DNA from: Mycolicibacterium moriokaense
GTDB lineage: Bacteria > Actinomycetota > Actinomycetes > Mycobacteriales > Mycobacteriaceae
Direction of reading: 5' to 3'
Assembly (NCBI RefSeq): GCF_010726085.1
Contig: NZ_AP022560.1
Location: 3,224,001-3,288,000 of the forward strand
DNA length: 64,000 bases
Positions within the stretch are counted from its first letter, which is position 1, and each line of letters begins with the position of its first letter. Shown here piece by piece: positions 26,082 through 34,549 of this stretch. Position numbers and translations under genes: made by a program. The notes beneath the pieces were generated by a model, which saw nothing but the letters and a program-made list of their open reading frames with translations, had not been told where the DNA came from and ran no database searches.

Positions 26082-26820
26082 ATCCTCCGAAGGCGTGCGA
26101 CTGCAGAAAGTGTTGTCGCAGGCCGGAATTGCGTCGCGCCGGGTCGCCGAGAAGATGATCCTCGACGGCCGGGTGGAGGTCGACGATCGGGTGGTGACCG
26201 AGCTGGGTACCCGGGTGGATCCCGATGTCTCGGTGATCCGGGTCGACGGCGCCAGGATCACCGTCGACGACACCCTGGTGCATCTGGCTATCAACAAGCC
26301 GAAGGGTATGCATTCGACGATGTCCGACGATCGTGGCCGTCCGTGTATCGGGGATCTGGTCGAACATCGAGTGCGGGGCAACAAGAAGCTGTTTCACGTC
26401 GGTCGCCTGGACGCCGACACCGAAGGACTGATGTTGCTGACCAACGACGGTGAGCTGGCGCACCGCCTGATGCACCCGTCGTACGAAGTGCCCAAGACCT
26501 ATTTGGCGACGGTGCTCGGCACGGTGCCGCGTGGGTTGGGGCGCAAGCTGCGCACGGGTATCGAACTGGACGACGGACCAGCGCGCGTCGACGATTTCGC
26601 GGTGGTGGATACGGTGCCGGGTAAGACGTTGGTGCGGGTGACGCTGCACGAGGGCCGCAAGCGGATCGTGCGGCGGATGCTGGCCGCGGTCGGGTTCCCC
26701 GTGAAAGAGTTGGTGCGCACCGACATCGGGGCGGTGTCGTTGGGGGATCAGCGGCCCGGCAGCATCCGGGTGCTGAGTCAGAAGGAGCTGGGCGCGTTGT
26801 ACAAGGCGGTGGGAATGTGA
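26074..26820 (+). CDS. rluB: 23S rRNA pseudouridine synthase, RluB type
   Basis: A 248-residue RsuA-family enzyme. An N-terminal S4 domain ([20 protein letters not shown]) precedes the catalytic domain with the Asp motif [18 protein letters not shown] and the conserved AINKPKG. RluB modifies the peptidyl-transferase region of 23S rRNA. It overlaps scpB upstream and cmk downstream by four bases; the scpA-scpB-rluB-cmk-der order is conserved widely. Confidence 0.93.
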   Translation: MAESSEGVRLQKVLSQAGIASRRVAEKMILDGRVEVDDRVVTELGTRVDPDVSVIRVDGARITVDDTLVHLAINKPKGMHSTMSDDRGRPCIGDLVEHRVRGNKKLFHVGRLDADTEGLMLLTNDGELAHRLMHPSYEVPKTYLATVLGTVPRGLGRKLRTGIELDDGPARVDDFAVVDTVPGKTLVRVTLHEGRKRIVRRMLAAVGFPVKELVRTDIGAVSLGDQRPGSIRVLSQKELGALYKAVGM

Positions 26821-27503
26821 GCTCGCCGTTGGTGATCGCGGTCGACGGCCCCGCTGGGACCGGAAAGTCTTCGGTATCAAGGGGTTTAGCGCGTGCATTG
26901 GGTGCACGCTATCTCGACACCGGTGCGATGTATCGCATCGTGACGCTGGCGGTGGTACGGGCCGGTGTCGACCTGACGGATACGCCGGCGATCGAGGCCG
27001 CCGCGGAGAACGTCCCGCTGTCGGTGGGCTATGACCCCGACGAGGACAAGGCTTACCTTGACGCAGAAGACGTTTCGCTCGAGATTCGTGGCGACGAGGT
27101 AACCAAGGCGGTGTCCGCGGTGTCGGCGGTGCCTGCGGTGCGGGCGCGGCTGGTGGGGCTGCAGCGCGAGCTGGCGGCGGGGCCGGGCAGCGTCGTGGTC
27201 GAGGGCCGCGACATCGGTACCGTCGTGCTACCCGATGCGGATCTAAAGATCTTCCTGACGGCGTCGGCCGAAGAGCGGGCGCGGCGGCGCAACGACCAGA
27301 ACGTCGCCGCCGGCCGCGAGGATGCGTACGAGGCGGTGCTGGCCGATGTGAAGCGGCGGGACCATCTCGACTCCACGCGTGCGGTCTCACCGTTGCGCGC
27401 CGCCGACGATGCGGTGGTGGTCGACACCAGCGACATGACCGAGTCCGAGGTGGTCGCGCATCTGATGGAGCTCGTTCGGGAGCGCGCCGGAGCGTCGACG
27501 TGA
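26817..27503 (+). CDS. cmk: Cytidylate kinase
   Basis: A 228-residue nucleoside monophosphate kinase that phosphorylates CMP and dCMP. The P-loop is [41 protein letters not shown] and [14 protein letters not shown] are the family motifs. It begins with GTG overlapping the rluB stop and ends overlapping the der GTG start. Length is normal. Confidence 0.96.
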   Translation: MSSPLVIAVDGPAGTGKSSVSRGLARALGARYLDTGAMYRIVTLAVVRAGVDLTDTPAIEAAAENVPLSVGYDPDEDKAYLDAEDVSLEIRGDEVTKAVSAVSAVPAVRARLVGLQRELAAGPGSVVVEGRDIGTVVLPDADLKIFLTASAEERARRRNDQNVAAGREDAYEAVLADVKRRDHLDSTRAVSPLRAADDAVVVDTSDMTESEVVAHLMELVRERAGAST

Positions 27504-28915
27504 GCACGTCGGATTCGGATGGCACCTGGTCCGACGAGAGCGATTGGGAACTCGGGGCCGAGGACGTCGCGGAGGCCATCGAGGAGGCCGCGGCGCCGCC
27601 GCCGGTCGTTGCGGTGGTCGGGCGGCCGAACGTCGGTAAGTCGACGCTGGTCAACCGGATTCTGGGCCGACGCGAGGCCGTCGTGCAGGACGTTCCCGGC
27701 GTGACGCGGGACCGAGTGTCGTACGACGCGAACTGGTTGGGACGACGGTTCGTAGTGCAGGACACCGGGGGATGGGAGCCCGACGCCAAGGGTCTGCAGC
27801 AGCTGGTGGCCGAGCAGGCGTCGGTGGCGATGCGGACCGCCGACGCGATCATCTTCGTGGTCGACGCGGTCGTCGGTGCGACGGCGGCCGACGAGGCGGC
27901 GGCGAAGCTGCTGCAGCGGTCCGGCAAACCGGTGTTCCTGGCGGCCAACAAGGTTGACACCGAGCGCGGTGAAGCGGAGGCCGCGGAGCTGTGGTCGTTG
28001 GGGCTGGGGGAGCCGCACCCGATCAGCGCGATGCACGGCCGCGGGGTGGCCGACCTGCTCGACAAGTTGATCGACGTGCTGCCGACGGTATCGGAGATGG
28101 GCTCGGGCGGTGGCGGACCGCGACGCGTCGCGCTCGTCGGCAAGCCGAACGTCGGCAAGAGCTCGTTGTTGAATCGCCTTGCCGCAGAGGAACGTTCGGT
28201 GGTCCACGACGTCGCGGGCACGACCGTCGATCCGGTCGACTCGCTGATCGAGATGGACGGAAAGATTTGGCGGTTCGTCGACACGGCCGGGCTGCGGCGC
28301 AAGGTGGGGCAGGCCAGCGGGCACGAGTTCTACGCCTCGGTGCGGACGCACGGTGCGATCGACGCCGCGGAGGTGGCGATCGTGTTGATCGACGCGTCGG
28401 TGCCGCTGACCGAGCAGGACCAGCGGGTGCTGTCGATGGTGATCGAGGCGGGCCGGGCACTGGTCATCGCGTTCAACAAGTGGGATCTGGTCGATGAGGA
28501 CCGTCGCTATCTGTTGGAGCGCGAGATCGACCGGGAGCTGGCGCAGCTGCAATGGGCGCCGCGGGTCAACATCTCGGCGAAGACCGGCAGGGCGGTGCAG
28601 AAGTTGGTGCCCGCGCTGGAGACGGCGCTCGAATCGTGGGACACCCGGGTACCGACCGGCCGGCTGAACACGTTCTTCAAGGAGATCGTCGCCGCGACGC
28701 CGCCGCCGGTGCGCGGCGGTAAGCAGCCGCGGATCCTGTTCGCGACGCAGGCGACCGCACGGCCGCCGACGTTCGTGCTGTTCACGACGGGGTTCCTGGA
28801 GGCGGGCTACCGGCGCTTCCTGGAGCGGAGGCTGCGGGAGACGTTCGGCTTCGAGGGCAGCCCGATCCGGATCAACGTCCGGGTGCGTGAGAAGCGCGGG
28901 TCACGCTCCCGCTAG
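27500..28915 (+). CDS. der: Ribosome-assembly GTPase Der (EngA)
   Basis: A 471-residue protein with two tandem GTPase domains. The first P-loop is [13 protein letters not shown] with G3 DTGGW; the second is [13 protein letters not shown] with DTAGLRRK and the NKWD motif. A KH-like C-terminal domain follows ([15 protein letters not shown]). Der is needed for 50S assembly. It ends the parA-der run; a palindromic repeat follows immediately. Confidence 0.96.
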   Translation: MSTSDSDGTWSDESDWELGAEDVAEAIEEAAAPPPVVAVVGRPNVGKSTLVNRILGRREAVVQDVPGVTRDRVSYDANWLGRRFVVQDTGGWEPDAKGLQQLVAEQASVAMRTADAIIFVVDAVVGATAADEAAAKLLQRSGKPVFLAANKVDTERGEAEAAELWSLGLGEPHPISAMHGRGVADLLDKLIDVLPTVSEMGSGGGGPRRVALVGKPNVGKSSLLNRLAAEERSVVHDVAGTTVDPVDSLIEMDGKIWRFVDTAGLRRKVGQASGHEFYASVRTHGAIDAAEVAIVLIDASVPLTEQDQRVLSMVIEAGRALVIAFNKWDLVDEDRRYLLEREIDRELAQLQWAPRVNISAKTGRAVQKLVPALETALESWDTRVPTGRLNTFFKEIVAATPPPVRGGKQPRILFATQATARPPTFVLFTTGFLEAGYRRFLERRLRETFGFEGSPIRINVRVREKRGSRSR

Positions 28916-28916
28916 C

Positions 28917-28977
28917 CCCGGCGATTTGTGTGCATTCACGCGCGCTGAGCGCTCCTGGATGCACACAAATCGCCGGG
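28917..28977. repeat. Palindromic intergenic repeat, copy 1
   Basis: Two perfect 18-base inverted arms, 28917-28934 and 28960-28977 (core GCGATTTGTGTGCA and its complement), surround a 25-base centre containing GCGCTGAGCGCTC. It starts one base after the der stop and lies between two plus-strand genes. It matches the elements at 57627 and 57946 in arms and centre. It would fold into a long hairpin in RNA and could terminate or protect transcripts. Confidence 0.85.
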
Positions 28978-28993
28978 CAGTAGGCTCGCTCTA

Positions 28994-29776
28994 GTGCCCG
29001 TCATCGACATGATCCTGATTGCCCTGGCGGGCGTGGGGGCCGGCGCGATCAACGCGGTCGTCGGATCAGGCACCCTCATCACCTTTCCCACCCTGGTCGC
29101 GCTGGGGTATCCGCCGGTGACCTCGACGATGTCCAACGCGGTCGGACTGGTCGCGGGAAGCGCATCGGGAACCTGGGGCTACCGCCGTGAGCTGCGCGGT
29201 CAGTGGAAGCGGCTGAGATGGCAGCTGCCGGCGTCGTTCGTCGGGGCGGGTCTGGGTGCATGGCTGCTGCTGCATCTGCCGGAGAAGGTGTTCGCGCAGG
29301 TCGTGCCGGTACTTCTGATTCTTGCGCTGGTGCTGGTGGTGATCGGGCCGCGGATTCAGGAGTGGGCGCGGCGGCGGGCAGAGGAGGCCGGCCGGTCGGC
29401 GGAGCACGTGTCGCCGCGGAGGATGGCGGTGCTGGTCTTCCTGACGTTCGCGATCGGGGTCTACGGCGGATACTTCACCGCGGCGCAGGGGATCATGCTG
29501 ATCGCTGCGATGGGCGCGTTGCTTCCCGAGGAGATGCAGCGGATGAACGCGGCCAAGAATCTGCTGTCGCTGGTGGTGAACATCGTTGCGGCAGTGGCGT
29601 ACACCGTCGTGGCGTTCGACCGGATCAGCTGGCTGGCGGCGGGGCTGATCGCGGTGGGGTCGTTGATCGGCGGGTTCCTGGGCGCGCACTACGGGCGGCG
29701 CCTGTCGCCGAACGCGCTGCGCGCCGCGATCGTCGTGGTCGGCCTGATCGGACTATGGCGGTTGGTGACCGTTTAG
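28994..29776 (+). CDS. TSUP (TauE/SafE) family membrane transporter
   Basis: A 260-residue integral membrane protein with about eight helices. The family pattern appears twice: GAGAINAVVGSGTLITFPTL near the N-terminus, and YGGYFTAAQGIMLIAAMGAL in the second half. TSUP proteins move sulfite, sulfonates or other small organic anions. The start is GTG 28994. It lies between der and tRNA-Pro with no obvious operon partner, so substrate is not predictable. Confidence 0.88.
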   Translation: MPVIDMILIALAGVGAGAINAVVGSGTLITFPTLVALGYPPVTSTMSNAVGLVAGSASGTWGYRRELRGQWKRLRWQLPASFVGAGLGAWLLLHLPEKVFAQVVPVLLILALVLVVIGPRIQEWARRRAEEAGRSAEHVSPRRMAVLVFLTFAIGVYGGYFTAAQGIMLIAAMGALLPEEMQRMNAAKNLLSLVVNIVAAVAYTVVAFDRISWLAAGLIAVGSLIGGFLGAHYGRRLSPNALRAAIVVVGLIGLWRLVTV

Positions 29777-29836
29777 AAAGACGGGCGGGGTCTGCGGTAG
29801 GCTCACGTGCTGCCGCCGGCGATCCCGGCGGCACCG

Positions 29837-29910
29837 CGGGCTGTGGCGCAGTTTGGTAGCGCACTTGACTGGGGGTCAAGTGGTCGCAGGTTCAAATCCT
29901 GTCAGCCCGA
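29837..29910 (+). tRNA. tRNA-Pro (anticodon GGG)
   Basis: 74 bases without an encoded CCA. The acceptor stem is CGGGCTG / CAGCCCG with discriminator A. The D arm is GCGC...GCGC, the anticodon stem CTTGA / TCAAG with loop CTGGGGG giving anticodon GGG, and the T arm contains GGTTCAAATCC. The 3' half is the integration site of the adjacent element, which restores the complete gene. Confidence 0.97.
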
Positions 29911-29913
29911 CAA
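29869..29913. repeat. attL: left attachment repeat within tRNA-Pro
   Basis: These 45 bases, from the anticodon loop to three bases past the tRNA end, are identical to 39698-39742. An integrase gene lies 72 bases inside. This is the standard signature of tRNA-targeted integration, with the intact tRNA at the attL side. Confidence 0.95.
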
Positions 29914-29922
29914 CAGGTCAGA

Positions 29923-29956
29923 GGCGGTTTTTCCGAGACTCGGAAGCCGCCGTTTT
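29923..29956. terminator. Terminator behind tRNA-Pro, supplied by the element
   Basis: GGCGG and CCGCC arms enclose an inner TTCCGA/TCGGAA stem, and GTTTT follows. It lies 12 bases after the tRNA, on the element side of attL, so the element seems to carry a replacement terminator for the tRNA gene. It may also end integrase transcripts. Confidence 0.75.
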
Positions 29957-29963
29957 CACGCCG

Positions 29964-29984
29964 TACCGCCTTTGCATACCGCCA
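29964..29984. promoter_or_regulatory. Candidate integrase arm-type sites at attL
   Basis: Two TACCGCC octamers (TACCGCCT at 29964-29971 and TACCGCCA at 29977-29984) are 13 bases apart, start to start, about 50 bases inside the attL core and right behind the integrase gene. The same heptamer occurs three times beside attR. This pattern is expected of arm-type binding sites. Confidence 0.5.
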
Positions 29985-31127
29985 TCACAATCCCAGGGCA
30001 TCGCCGAGTCCCTTCACTGCGGCCCGCGCGGCGTCGTCGCTGGTGTGCCCGTACAGGTCGCCGGTGATGCTGATCGACGCGTGACCGAGCAAGTCGGCAG
30101 CCGCCTTGATATGAACACCGGACTCCAGCCAGCCGACTGCTGCCGAATGGCGCAACGTGTGGGCGCCGACGTTCTCGATCCCGGCCTTGCCCGCTGCAAT
30201 CTCGACGGTGCGCAGGAGGTTGCGCGGGTCGAGCCAGCCGCCAACCTCCGTCGCGAACACGGCACCGGTGTCAGTCCACCGATCGCCAGCGTGGAGCCGC
30301 TCGGCGAGCTGTGACTTGCGGTGCTTCTTCAACTCGGCGATGAGCCCGGCAGTCAACGGGATGCGTCGGCGCGACCGATCGGTCTTCGGTGGGGTCCAGT
30401 CCAATGCGCCGCCGACGCGCACGACGATGCCAGCCACGCTCAGCTCACCCTTGGTGAGGTCGACGTCGGACCAGCGCAGCCCGGCGACCTCACCGCGCCG
30501 CATACCGGTCGCCGCCATCAAGAGCACCGCGAGCCGATAGCGAAGCCCGTCCAGTTGACTCAGGAGCCTGCGTACGTCTTCGGTGGACAGGTACCGCGCT
30601 TCCTTCGGCGCTACGGCGGGACGCTTCACCTTGGCCGATGGATTGCTCGCGAGCAATCCATCGCGCACAGCAATGTCGAGCGCGGCCCGCAGCACCGTGT
30701 ACACCTGTCGAACGGTGCTGTCCGACAAGCCCTTTCCCCGGAGGCGCAATATTAGCGATTCGACATGCGTCGGCCGGATCTGGTCAAGCCGCAGTCCGGC
30801 CAGGTCGGCGTCGCCTTCCAAGTGCTTGCGGCACAGGTTGCCGTAAAGCTCCTGCGTGGTCGCCTTGCGAGACGACGCCGACAACGCTGTTGTGCGCCAG
30901 GTCGCCAACCACGACCCGATCGTCTGCTTGTCGTCGCGCGGGGGAGCGCCTTCGGCGAGCCGCTTGCGGGCGTCGGTGAGCTTGCCGCGCGCCTCGGCGC
31001 GGGTCTTGCCGTACACGCTGAGCCGTTTTCGCGCTCCGTTGGGTGCGGTGTACCGGGTTGAGGCTTCCCAGAGCCCGTTAGGCCGTTGCCGGTAAGAACC
31101 CTCGCCATCAGCCCGTCGGGTACCCAT
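29985..31127 (-). CDS. Phage-type tyrosine integrase
   Basis: A 380-residue integrase. The N-terminal arm-binding region (GSYRQRPNGLWEASTRYTAP) is followed by a core-binding domain and the catalytic domain: Arg in TGMRRGEVAGLRW, HTLRHSAAVGWLESG, LGHASIS and nucleophile Tyr in TGDLYGHT. ATG 31127 is chosen; an upstream in-frame start at 31160 adds 11 residues over an att-like sequence. Its end adjoins the arm-type sites near attL. Confidence 0.95.
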   Translation of the reverse strand: MGTRRADGEGSYRQRPNGLWEASTRYTAPNGARKRLSVYGKTRAEARGKLTDARKRLAEGAPPRDDKQTIGSWLATWRTTALSASSRKATTQELYGNLCRKHLEGDADLAGLRLDQIRPTHVESLILRLRGKGLSDSTVRQVYTVLRAALDIAVRDGLLASNPSAKVKRPAVAPKEARYLSTEDVRRLLSQLDGLRYRLAVLLMAATGMRRGEVAGLRWSDVDLTKGELSVAGIVVRVGGALDWTPPKTDRSRRRIPLTAGLIAELKKHRKSQLAERLHAGDRWTDTGAVFATEVGGWLDPRNLLRTVEIAAGKAGIENVGAHTLRHSAAVGWLESGVHIKAAADLLGHASISITGDLYGHTSDDAARAAVKGLGDALGL

Positions 31128-31143
31128 AAACCGCCCTTCATAA

Positions 31144-31157
31144 GTCAAGTGGTCGCA
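31144..31157. promoter_or_regulatory. 14-bp copy of the att core upstream of the integrase
   Basis: GTCAAGTGGTCGCA is identical to bases 29875-29888 of the att core (and to attR) and in the same orientation. It lies 17-30 bases before the integrase ATG. It may let the integrase bind near its own start and limit its expression, or it is a relic of an older integration. Confidence 0.45.
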
Positions 31158-31344
31158 CATAGCAGGATAGCGACGGACACGCGCGACTGTGCCGTTACGG
31201 AGATGTATCCGGCCGGTCGGGTACGGTTGCAGCTACGCGGGTATAGGCGTCCGGGGCATTTGACCGGAGCACACTTGGCGAGCGTGAGTTCTCCCGGCCA
31301 TCGCCGCGAAATATTCATCCACTCATTGAGGGGTCTATTTCGCG

Positions 31345-31617
31345 ATGAAAACGCTTCCTGAGCCTATGAAAACTACTGTTCTACAAGCAGATAACCGCGC
31401 AGCGCGGCGCGGTTTGGTGCCTGCTAAGCCCCCCGTGCAACGCAAGCTATGCACCATCCCAAACGTCTGCGCACAACTCGACGTCGGCCGCACCACCGTA
31501 TACAGCCTGATCGACGACGGTACCTTGCGCCGCGTGAAAATTGGTGCGAGAACACTGATTCCGCAAGCTGATGTCGACGCCTTCGTCGCTGGCCTGCTCG
31601 AAGGCGGTGTTGCGTGA
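31345..31617 (+). CDS. Excisionase-like helix-turn-helix protein
   Basis: A 90-residue protein with a MerR/HTH_17-type DNA-binding fold (TIPNVCAQLDVGRTTVYSLI followed by DDGTLRRVKIGARTLIPQAD). This is the usual excisionase family of actinobacterial elements. The start may be ATG 31345 or ATG 31366. It is divergent from the integrase, with about 200 AT-richer bases between that should hold both promoters. It is coupled to the next gene by a four-base overlap. Confidence 0.85.
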   Translation: MKTLPEPMKTTVLQADNRAARRGLVPAKPPVQRKLCTIPNVCAQLDVGRTTVYSLIDDGTLRRVKIGARTLIPQADVDAFVAGLLEGGVA

Positions 31618-31793
31618 ATCGGCCGCCGGATCAGCCTGCTTTCCACGTCGGGGCGAACGCGTCGAACCCGAGGCTGGTCCTTGTCGCTGTTGGCGCCGGT
31701 ACGGATCCGTTTTCGGTGACGCCCGAGTTCGCGATCGAGCTCGCGGGTCAATTGCTCGACGCCGCGAACGCTGCGCGCGTCATAGGGACGTGA
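31614..31793 (+). CDS. Small phage-like protein, 59 residues
   Basis: A GTG start at 31614 overlaps the excisionase stop by four bases and the TGA at 31791 overlaps the next start in the same way. It translates to a compact protein beginning VNRPPDQPAFHVGANASNPR with a conserved-looking middle LVLVAVGAGTDPFSVTPEFA. The double coupling argues that it is a real gene. No function is recognised. Confidence 0.75.
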   Translation: MNRPPDQPAFHVGANASNPRLVLVAVGAGTDPFSVTPEFAIELAGQLLDAANAARVIGT

Positions 31794-32452
31794 GCGGGCA
31801 GCGCACCACGTTCGACAAATTCGGTTGGCTGAGGGCTCTACGGACTGACCACCGATTGACTGACCGTGACGTGCGCCTCGCGATGGCCATCTGCACTGAC
31901 TGGGTGCGTCGTGACGGCACTGGCTGGGCAGTGAAGCTCGACGTGATGGCTGACGCCGTCCCCAACGGAATGTCGCGGAACCGGTTGAAGGACGCGCTCG
32001 GTCGGCTCACCGGACTGGGCTACCTGGTGGAGACAGGGCGGACGGTTGGCGGTCGTGGAGTCACGGCGCAGCGCTCACATAACCTCGCGTTACCCGCCCC
32101 CGTAGCGGTGCAGGTTAACGGCGAAACGTGCACCGCTGATGGTGCGGGTATTGACGAAACCCGCACCGCTACGGGTTCAAACCCGCACCGCTACGGGTTC
32201 AAACCCGCACCGCTAGCGGTGTCAAAAACATCGCCTGACCTGGACGAAAACAGGCCCTTAGGTACTTCTACAGGTACTTCTGTTGGTACTGAGCCGTTTT
32301 CGCAGCAGCTGTTCGACGAGAACGGAGTTCCGAACGGGAAACGCGTTTTCAAATGCCCAGACTGCCGCGATGAGGGCTGGGTGTTGGACGAGGACGGCGC
32401 GCCGTTGGAGCCCGCGATCCGGTGCCGCCATCGACGTAGGAGCGCGTCATGA
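31790..32452 (+). CDS. Replication-initiator-like winged-helix protein with zinc-binding tail
   Basis: A 220-residue protein from GTG 31790. Residues 1-105 look like a winged-helix DNA-binding domain of the phage/plasmid replication type (KFGWLRALRTDHRLTDRDVR ... MSRNRLKDALGRLTGLGYLV). A low-complexity middle section is encoded by iteron-like DNA repeats. The C-terminus has a zinc-binding pattern (C189, C192, C212, H214) that is repeated in the next gene. A lambda O-like plan, initiator domain followed by origin repeats inside the gene, is the best reading, but it is inferred. A transcription regulator is the alternative. Confidence 0.6.
   Translation: MSGQRTTFDKFGWLRALRTDHRLTDRDVRLAMAICTDWVRRDGTGWAVKLDVMADAVPNGMSRNRLKDALGRLTGLGYLVETGRTVGGRGVTAQRSHNLALPAPVAVQVNGETCTADGAGIDETRTATGSNPHRYGFKPAPLAVSKTSPDLDENRPLGTSTGTSVGTEPFSQQLFDENGVPNGKRVFKCPDCRDEGWVLDEDGAPLEPAIRCRHRRRSAS
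32101..32221. repeat. Iteron-like repeat cluster inside the replication-like gene
   Basis: Two 22-bp direct repeats (32157-32178 and 32179-32200; core CCCGCACCGCTACGGG) are followed by a 15-base third copy that ends in the palindrome CACCGCTAGCGGTG at 32208-32221. An inverted copy lies at 32101-32116 and a shorter GCACCGCT at 32130. Because 22 is not a multiple of three, the copies are translated in different frames (TATGS, PHRYGF, PAPLAV), so the conservation is at DNA level. A replication origin or operator is likely. Confidence 0.7.
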
Positions 32453-32664
32453 CCCGGCGTAGCGCCGACGACCAGGCCGCGCGTGAGGCGCGGATTGCCG
32501 CGATCCGAGCCTGCCGCCGCTGCGATCCCTGCGGCTGGAAGCTGGCCGACGACCGCACACCCATCGAGCCCGCTCGACGCTGCGACCACGGCGCACCGGC
32601 GAAACCGCCGATCCCGACGAGGGACGTCACGGAGCCAATTCACCAACTCGAGGACGGGCAGTGA
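32449..32664 (+). CDS. Small zinc-binding-motif protein
   Basis: A 71-residue protein overlapping the preceding gene by four bases. Its cysteines (C22, C25, C28, C45, with H47) and the text GWKLADDRTPIEPARRCDH closely resemble the C-terminus of the replication-like protein (GWVLDEDGAPLEPAIRCRH). The two probably arose by duplication of one zinc-binding module. It is part of the coupled small-gene run. Function unknown. Confidence 0.8.
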   Translation: MTRRSADDQAAREARIAAIRACRRCDPCGWKLADDRTPIEPARRCDHGAPAKPPIPTRDVTEPIHQLEDGQ

Positions 32665-32882
32665 GCGTCCGCGGCGTGCTGGTCTGCTACCGCAGCACTG
32701 ATACCGGGCCCATCGCTGCGGAGTGGACCTACTGGGACAGCCCCGAGGAAGCCAGACGGGCCGAAGCCGAATTGACGCCCTGCTCCGAGTTGTGCTGCCG
32801 GACTCACTCCGTCGTCGGCGTCGACCCGCAGGTGCCCGTTCGGCGTGGTGGTCGGCCACGAAGGGAGGACGTCATCAGATGA
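32661..32882 (+). CDS. Small phage-like protein, 73 residues
   Basis: Starts at GTG 32661, overlapping the upstream stop by four bases, and ends overlapping the next ATG. It contains a three-cysteine stretch (TPCSELCCRTHSVVGVD) and a basic C-terminus ([10 protein letters not shown]). This pattern of a short beta-rich start followed by CSxxCC is familiar from actinophage hypothetical proteins. No activity can be assigned. Confidence 0.75.
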   Translation: MSVRGVLVCYRSTDTGPIAAEWTYWDSPEEARRAEAELTPCSELCCRTHSVVGVDPQVPVRRGGRPRREDVIR

Positions 32883-33016
32883 GCGCATATGAGCTCGAGG
32901 AGTGGCGCGCCGCCGTCGAGGACCAGGACGAAGCCGAACGCGCCGCCAACTGCGGCCACACCATTCGCGGCCGCAACGGCGTCTGCGTCCACTGCGGAGA
33001 CGAGGCAGACCGATGA
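32879..33016 (+). CDS. Small zinc-ribbon-like protein, 45 residues
   Basis: ATG 32879 overlaps the upstream stop and the TGA overlaps the next ATG, so it is fully coupled. The N-terminus is an acidic helix (YELEEWRAAVEDQDEAERAA). The C-terminus has C25, H27, C36 and C39 (CGHTIRGRNGVCVHCGDEA), a compact zinc-ribbon pattern. Function unknown. Confidence 0.75.
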   Translation: MSAYELEEWRAAVEDQDEAERAANCGHTIRGRNGVCVHCGDEADR

Positions 33017-33396
33017 CCGAGAGCGGGTTCGTTCGAGTCGACAGAGGCGTTGTCCTGTCAGGGCTGCCACTGAAAGCGGCCTACAACAGCGCCCTGATCG
33101 CCGCGAAAGCCCGCAAGCAGCTAGGCGGCCCCTATCAAATCTACGAGGCGTTGGCCTGCCAATTCGCAGCGGCGATGGCCGCAGACGGTCACTCGGACGT
33201 CCCTTCACCGCCGATCAGGGAAGCTGACGCCGTGGAGCAACCGACCGTCCCGATCGCCGACGCCGCTGTCGCTTTGGGCATTTCGCTCAGACAAACCCGC
33301 CGACTTGCCCCGCGGCTCGGTGGCCGGAAGGTCGCCGGATGCTGGTTCGTCGACGAGGCGGCGCTCCGCGAACACATCGAAGGAAGGTCGAAGTGA
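33013..33396 (+). CDS. Helix-turn-helix phage-like protein
   Basis: A 127-residue protein from ATG 33013. The N-terminal half is helical with no known domain. The C-terminal half has an excisionase-like helix-turn-helix (IADAAVALGISLRQTRRLAP followed by a wing GGRKVAGCWFVDEAALREHI). It may be a regulator of the element. It is coupled to genes on both sides by four-base overlaps. Confidence 0.75.
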   Translation: MTESGFVRVDRGVVLSGLPLKAAYNSALIAAKARKQLGGPYQIYEALACQFAAAMAADGHSDVPSPPIREADAVEQPTVPIADAAVALGISLRQTRRLAPRLGGRKVAGCWFVDEAALREHIEGRSK

Positions 33397-33749
33397 ACCG
33401 CCAAGAACGAGAACACCTACTCGCCGTCCTGACCGACGACGAGCTCGAGCAACTCCGTGCGCGCGGCGTCGACGTCGGCGCCCCCGACGACGCTGCCGCC
33501 TCGAGCGACGCTGACGCCCAGGACGACCCGGCGCGGAAGTTTCTTCGCGCCATCATGGCCGAACGGGAACGCGACTGGATCGCGGAAGTGGCAGAACGCT
33601 TTTCGGCACCGTCGCAACCAAAGCCCCGGCGCGGGAACCATGTCGCCCGCGAAGGTGGCAACCCTGGAAAACCCACCCCCACCGACCGACAGCGCCTTTC
33701 GGACTTCGTAAAAACCATCACCGATCCCACCCACGAACCAACCCTCTGA
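33393..33749 (+). CDS. Hypothetical charged protein of the element
   Basis: A 118-residue protein from GTG 33393, overlapping the upstream stop. It is strongly charged: an acidic N-terminal part (LTDDELEQLRARGVDVG), a helix near residues 50-72, and a basic, disordered C-terminus (SQPKPRRGNHVAREGGNPGK). No domain is recognised. The gene after it starts 14 bases downstream with a good GAAAGG ribosome-binding site. Confidence 0.7.
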   Translation: MNRQEREHLLAVLTDDELEQLRARGVDVGAPDDAAASSDADAQDDPARKFLRAIMAERERDWIAEVAERFSAPSQPKPRRGNHVAREGGNPGKPTPTDRQRLSDFVKTITDPTHEPTL

Positions 33750-33763
33750 AAGGACCAAACACC

Positions 33764-34549
33764 ATGCAACTCACACCCCGCTACTACGCCTCGCAAGTCA
33801 GGAAAACCGCTGAAACGCTTGGCGTTCCACTTCCAACCGCCCTCGTCGAGCAGCTGGACCACGCCGACCAACTCGTCCACACCGCCGAAACGATGCTCCG
33901 CGGCGCAGGCGACCTCAACGACGCGGTCCTCGACGCCGTCGAAGCTGGCCGCGACTTCCGCACCGACAAAGCCGTGCAGCGACTCGCCCTCGAGCGCATG
34001 CTCGCCAACCAAGGGCACGGCATCGGCGACGCCGCCCGCCAGCGCAGCATGCGGCAGAAGCGAGCCGCCCTTGTCGAACACGCCGACGCCGTTCTCGACG
34101 AATGGGATGCAGCACTCGAACCGCACACCGCCGCACTCACAGCCGCCGTCGCCGCGCTACCCGTCGACAACCTCGACAACGTCCAAGCCGTCATCACGCG
34201 GGGGCCCGACGCGGTACAGCACTGGACCAACGCCCGTCGATCCATCGCCATGTGGACCGCAGCGACTCAAGGATTCGCCGCCTTCGCCGACGCAGCCCGC
34301 ATCGATCATCGCGAAAACCCGGCGCAGGTACTCACCGACGCTGCCGCAGCCACCCTCGAGCCCGCACGGCAGACGGCCCGCCTCGAAGGCTCACCGCATG
34401 TCGACGCCTGGATCCTCGCCCGCCACGGCATCCCGTTGTCCCTGCCAACGATCACCGAGTTCCACACCCGCGTCGCGACATTCGACGCCCACTGGGAGAC
34501 CGCAGAGCAGTTCGACGACGAACGGCGAGAACAACACGCCACCATCTGA
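33764..34549 (+). CDS. Hypothetical helical protein of the element
   Basis: A 261-residue, almost entirely helical protein with no membrane segment or known domain (YYASQVRKTAETLGVPLPTA; AETMLRGAGDLNDAVLDAVE). The composition and heptad-like Leu/Ala spacing suggest a structural or DNA/protein-binding role. It is the longest unexplained gene of the plus-strand run. Such helical proteins are common in actinophage genomes between replication and packaging genes. Confidence 0.75.
   Translation: MQLTPRYYASQVRKTAETLGVPLPTALVEQLDHADQLVHTAETMLRGAGDLNDAVLDAVEAGRDFRTDKAVQRLALERMLANQGHGIGDAARQRSMRQKRAALVEHADAVLDEWDAALEPHTAALTAAVAALPVDNLDNVQAVITRGPDAVQHWTNARRSIAMWTAATQGFAAFADAARIDHRENPAQVLTDAAAATLEPARQTARLEGSPHVDAWILARHGIPLSLPTITEFHTRVATFDAHWETAEQFDDERREQHATI

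Noticed and set aside
32157..32221. Tandem repeats considered as a CRISPR array
   Set aside because: The 22-bp units are directly adjacent without unique spacers and there are no cas genes in the window.
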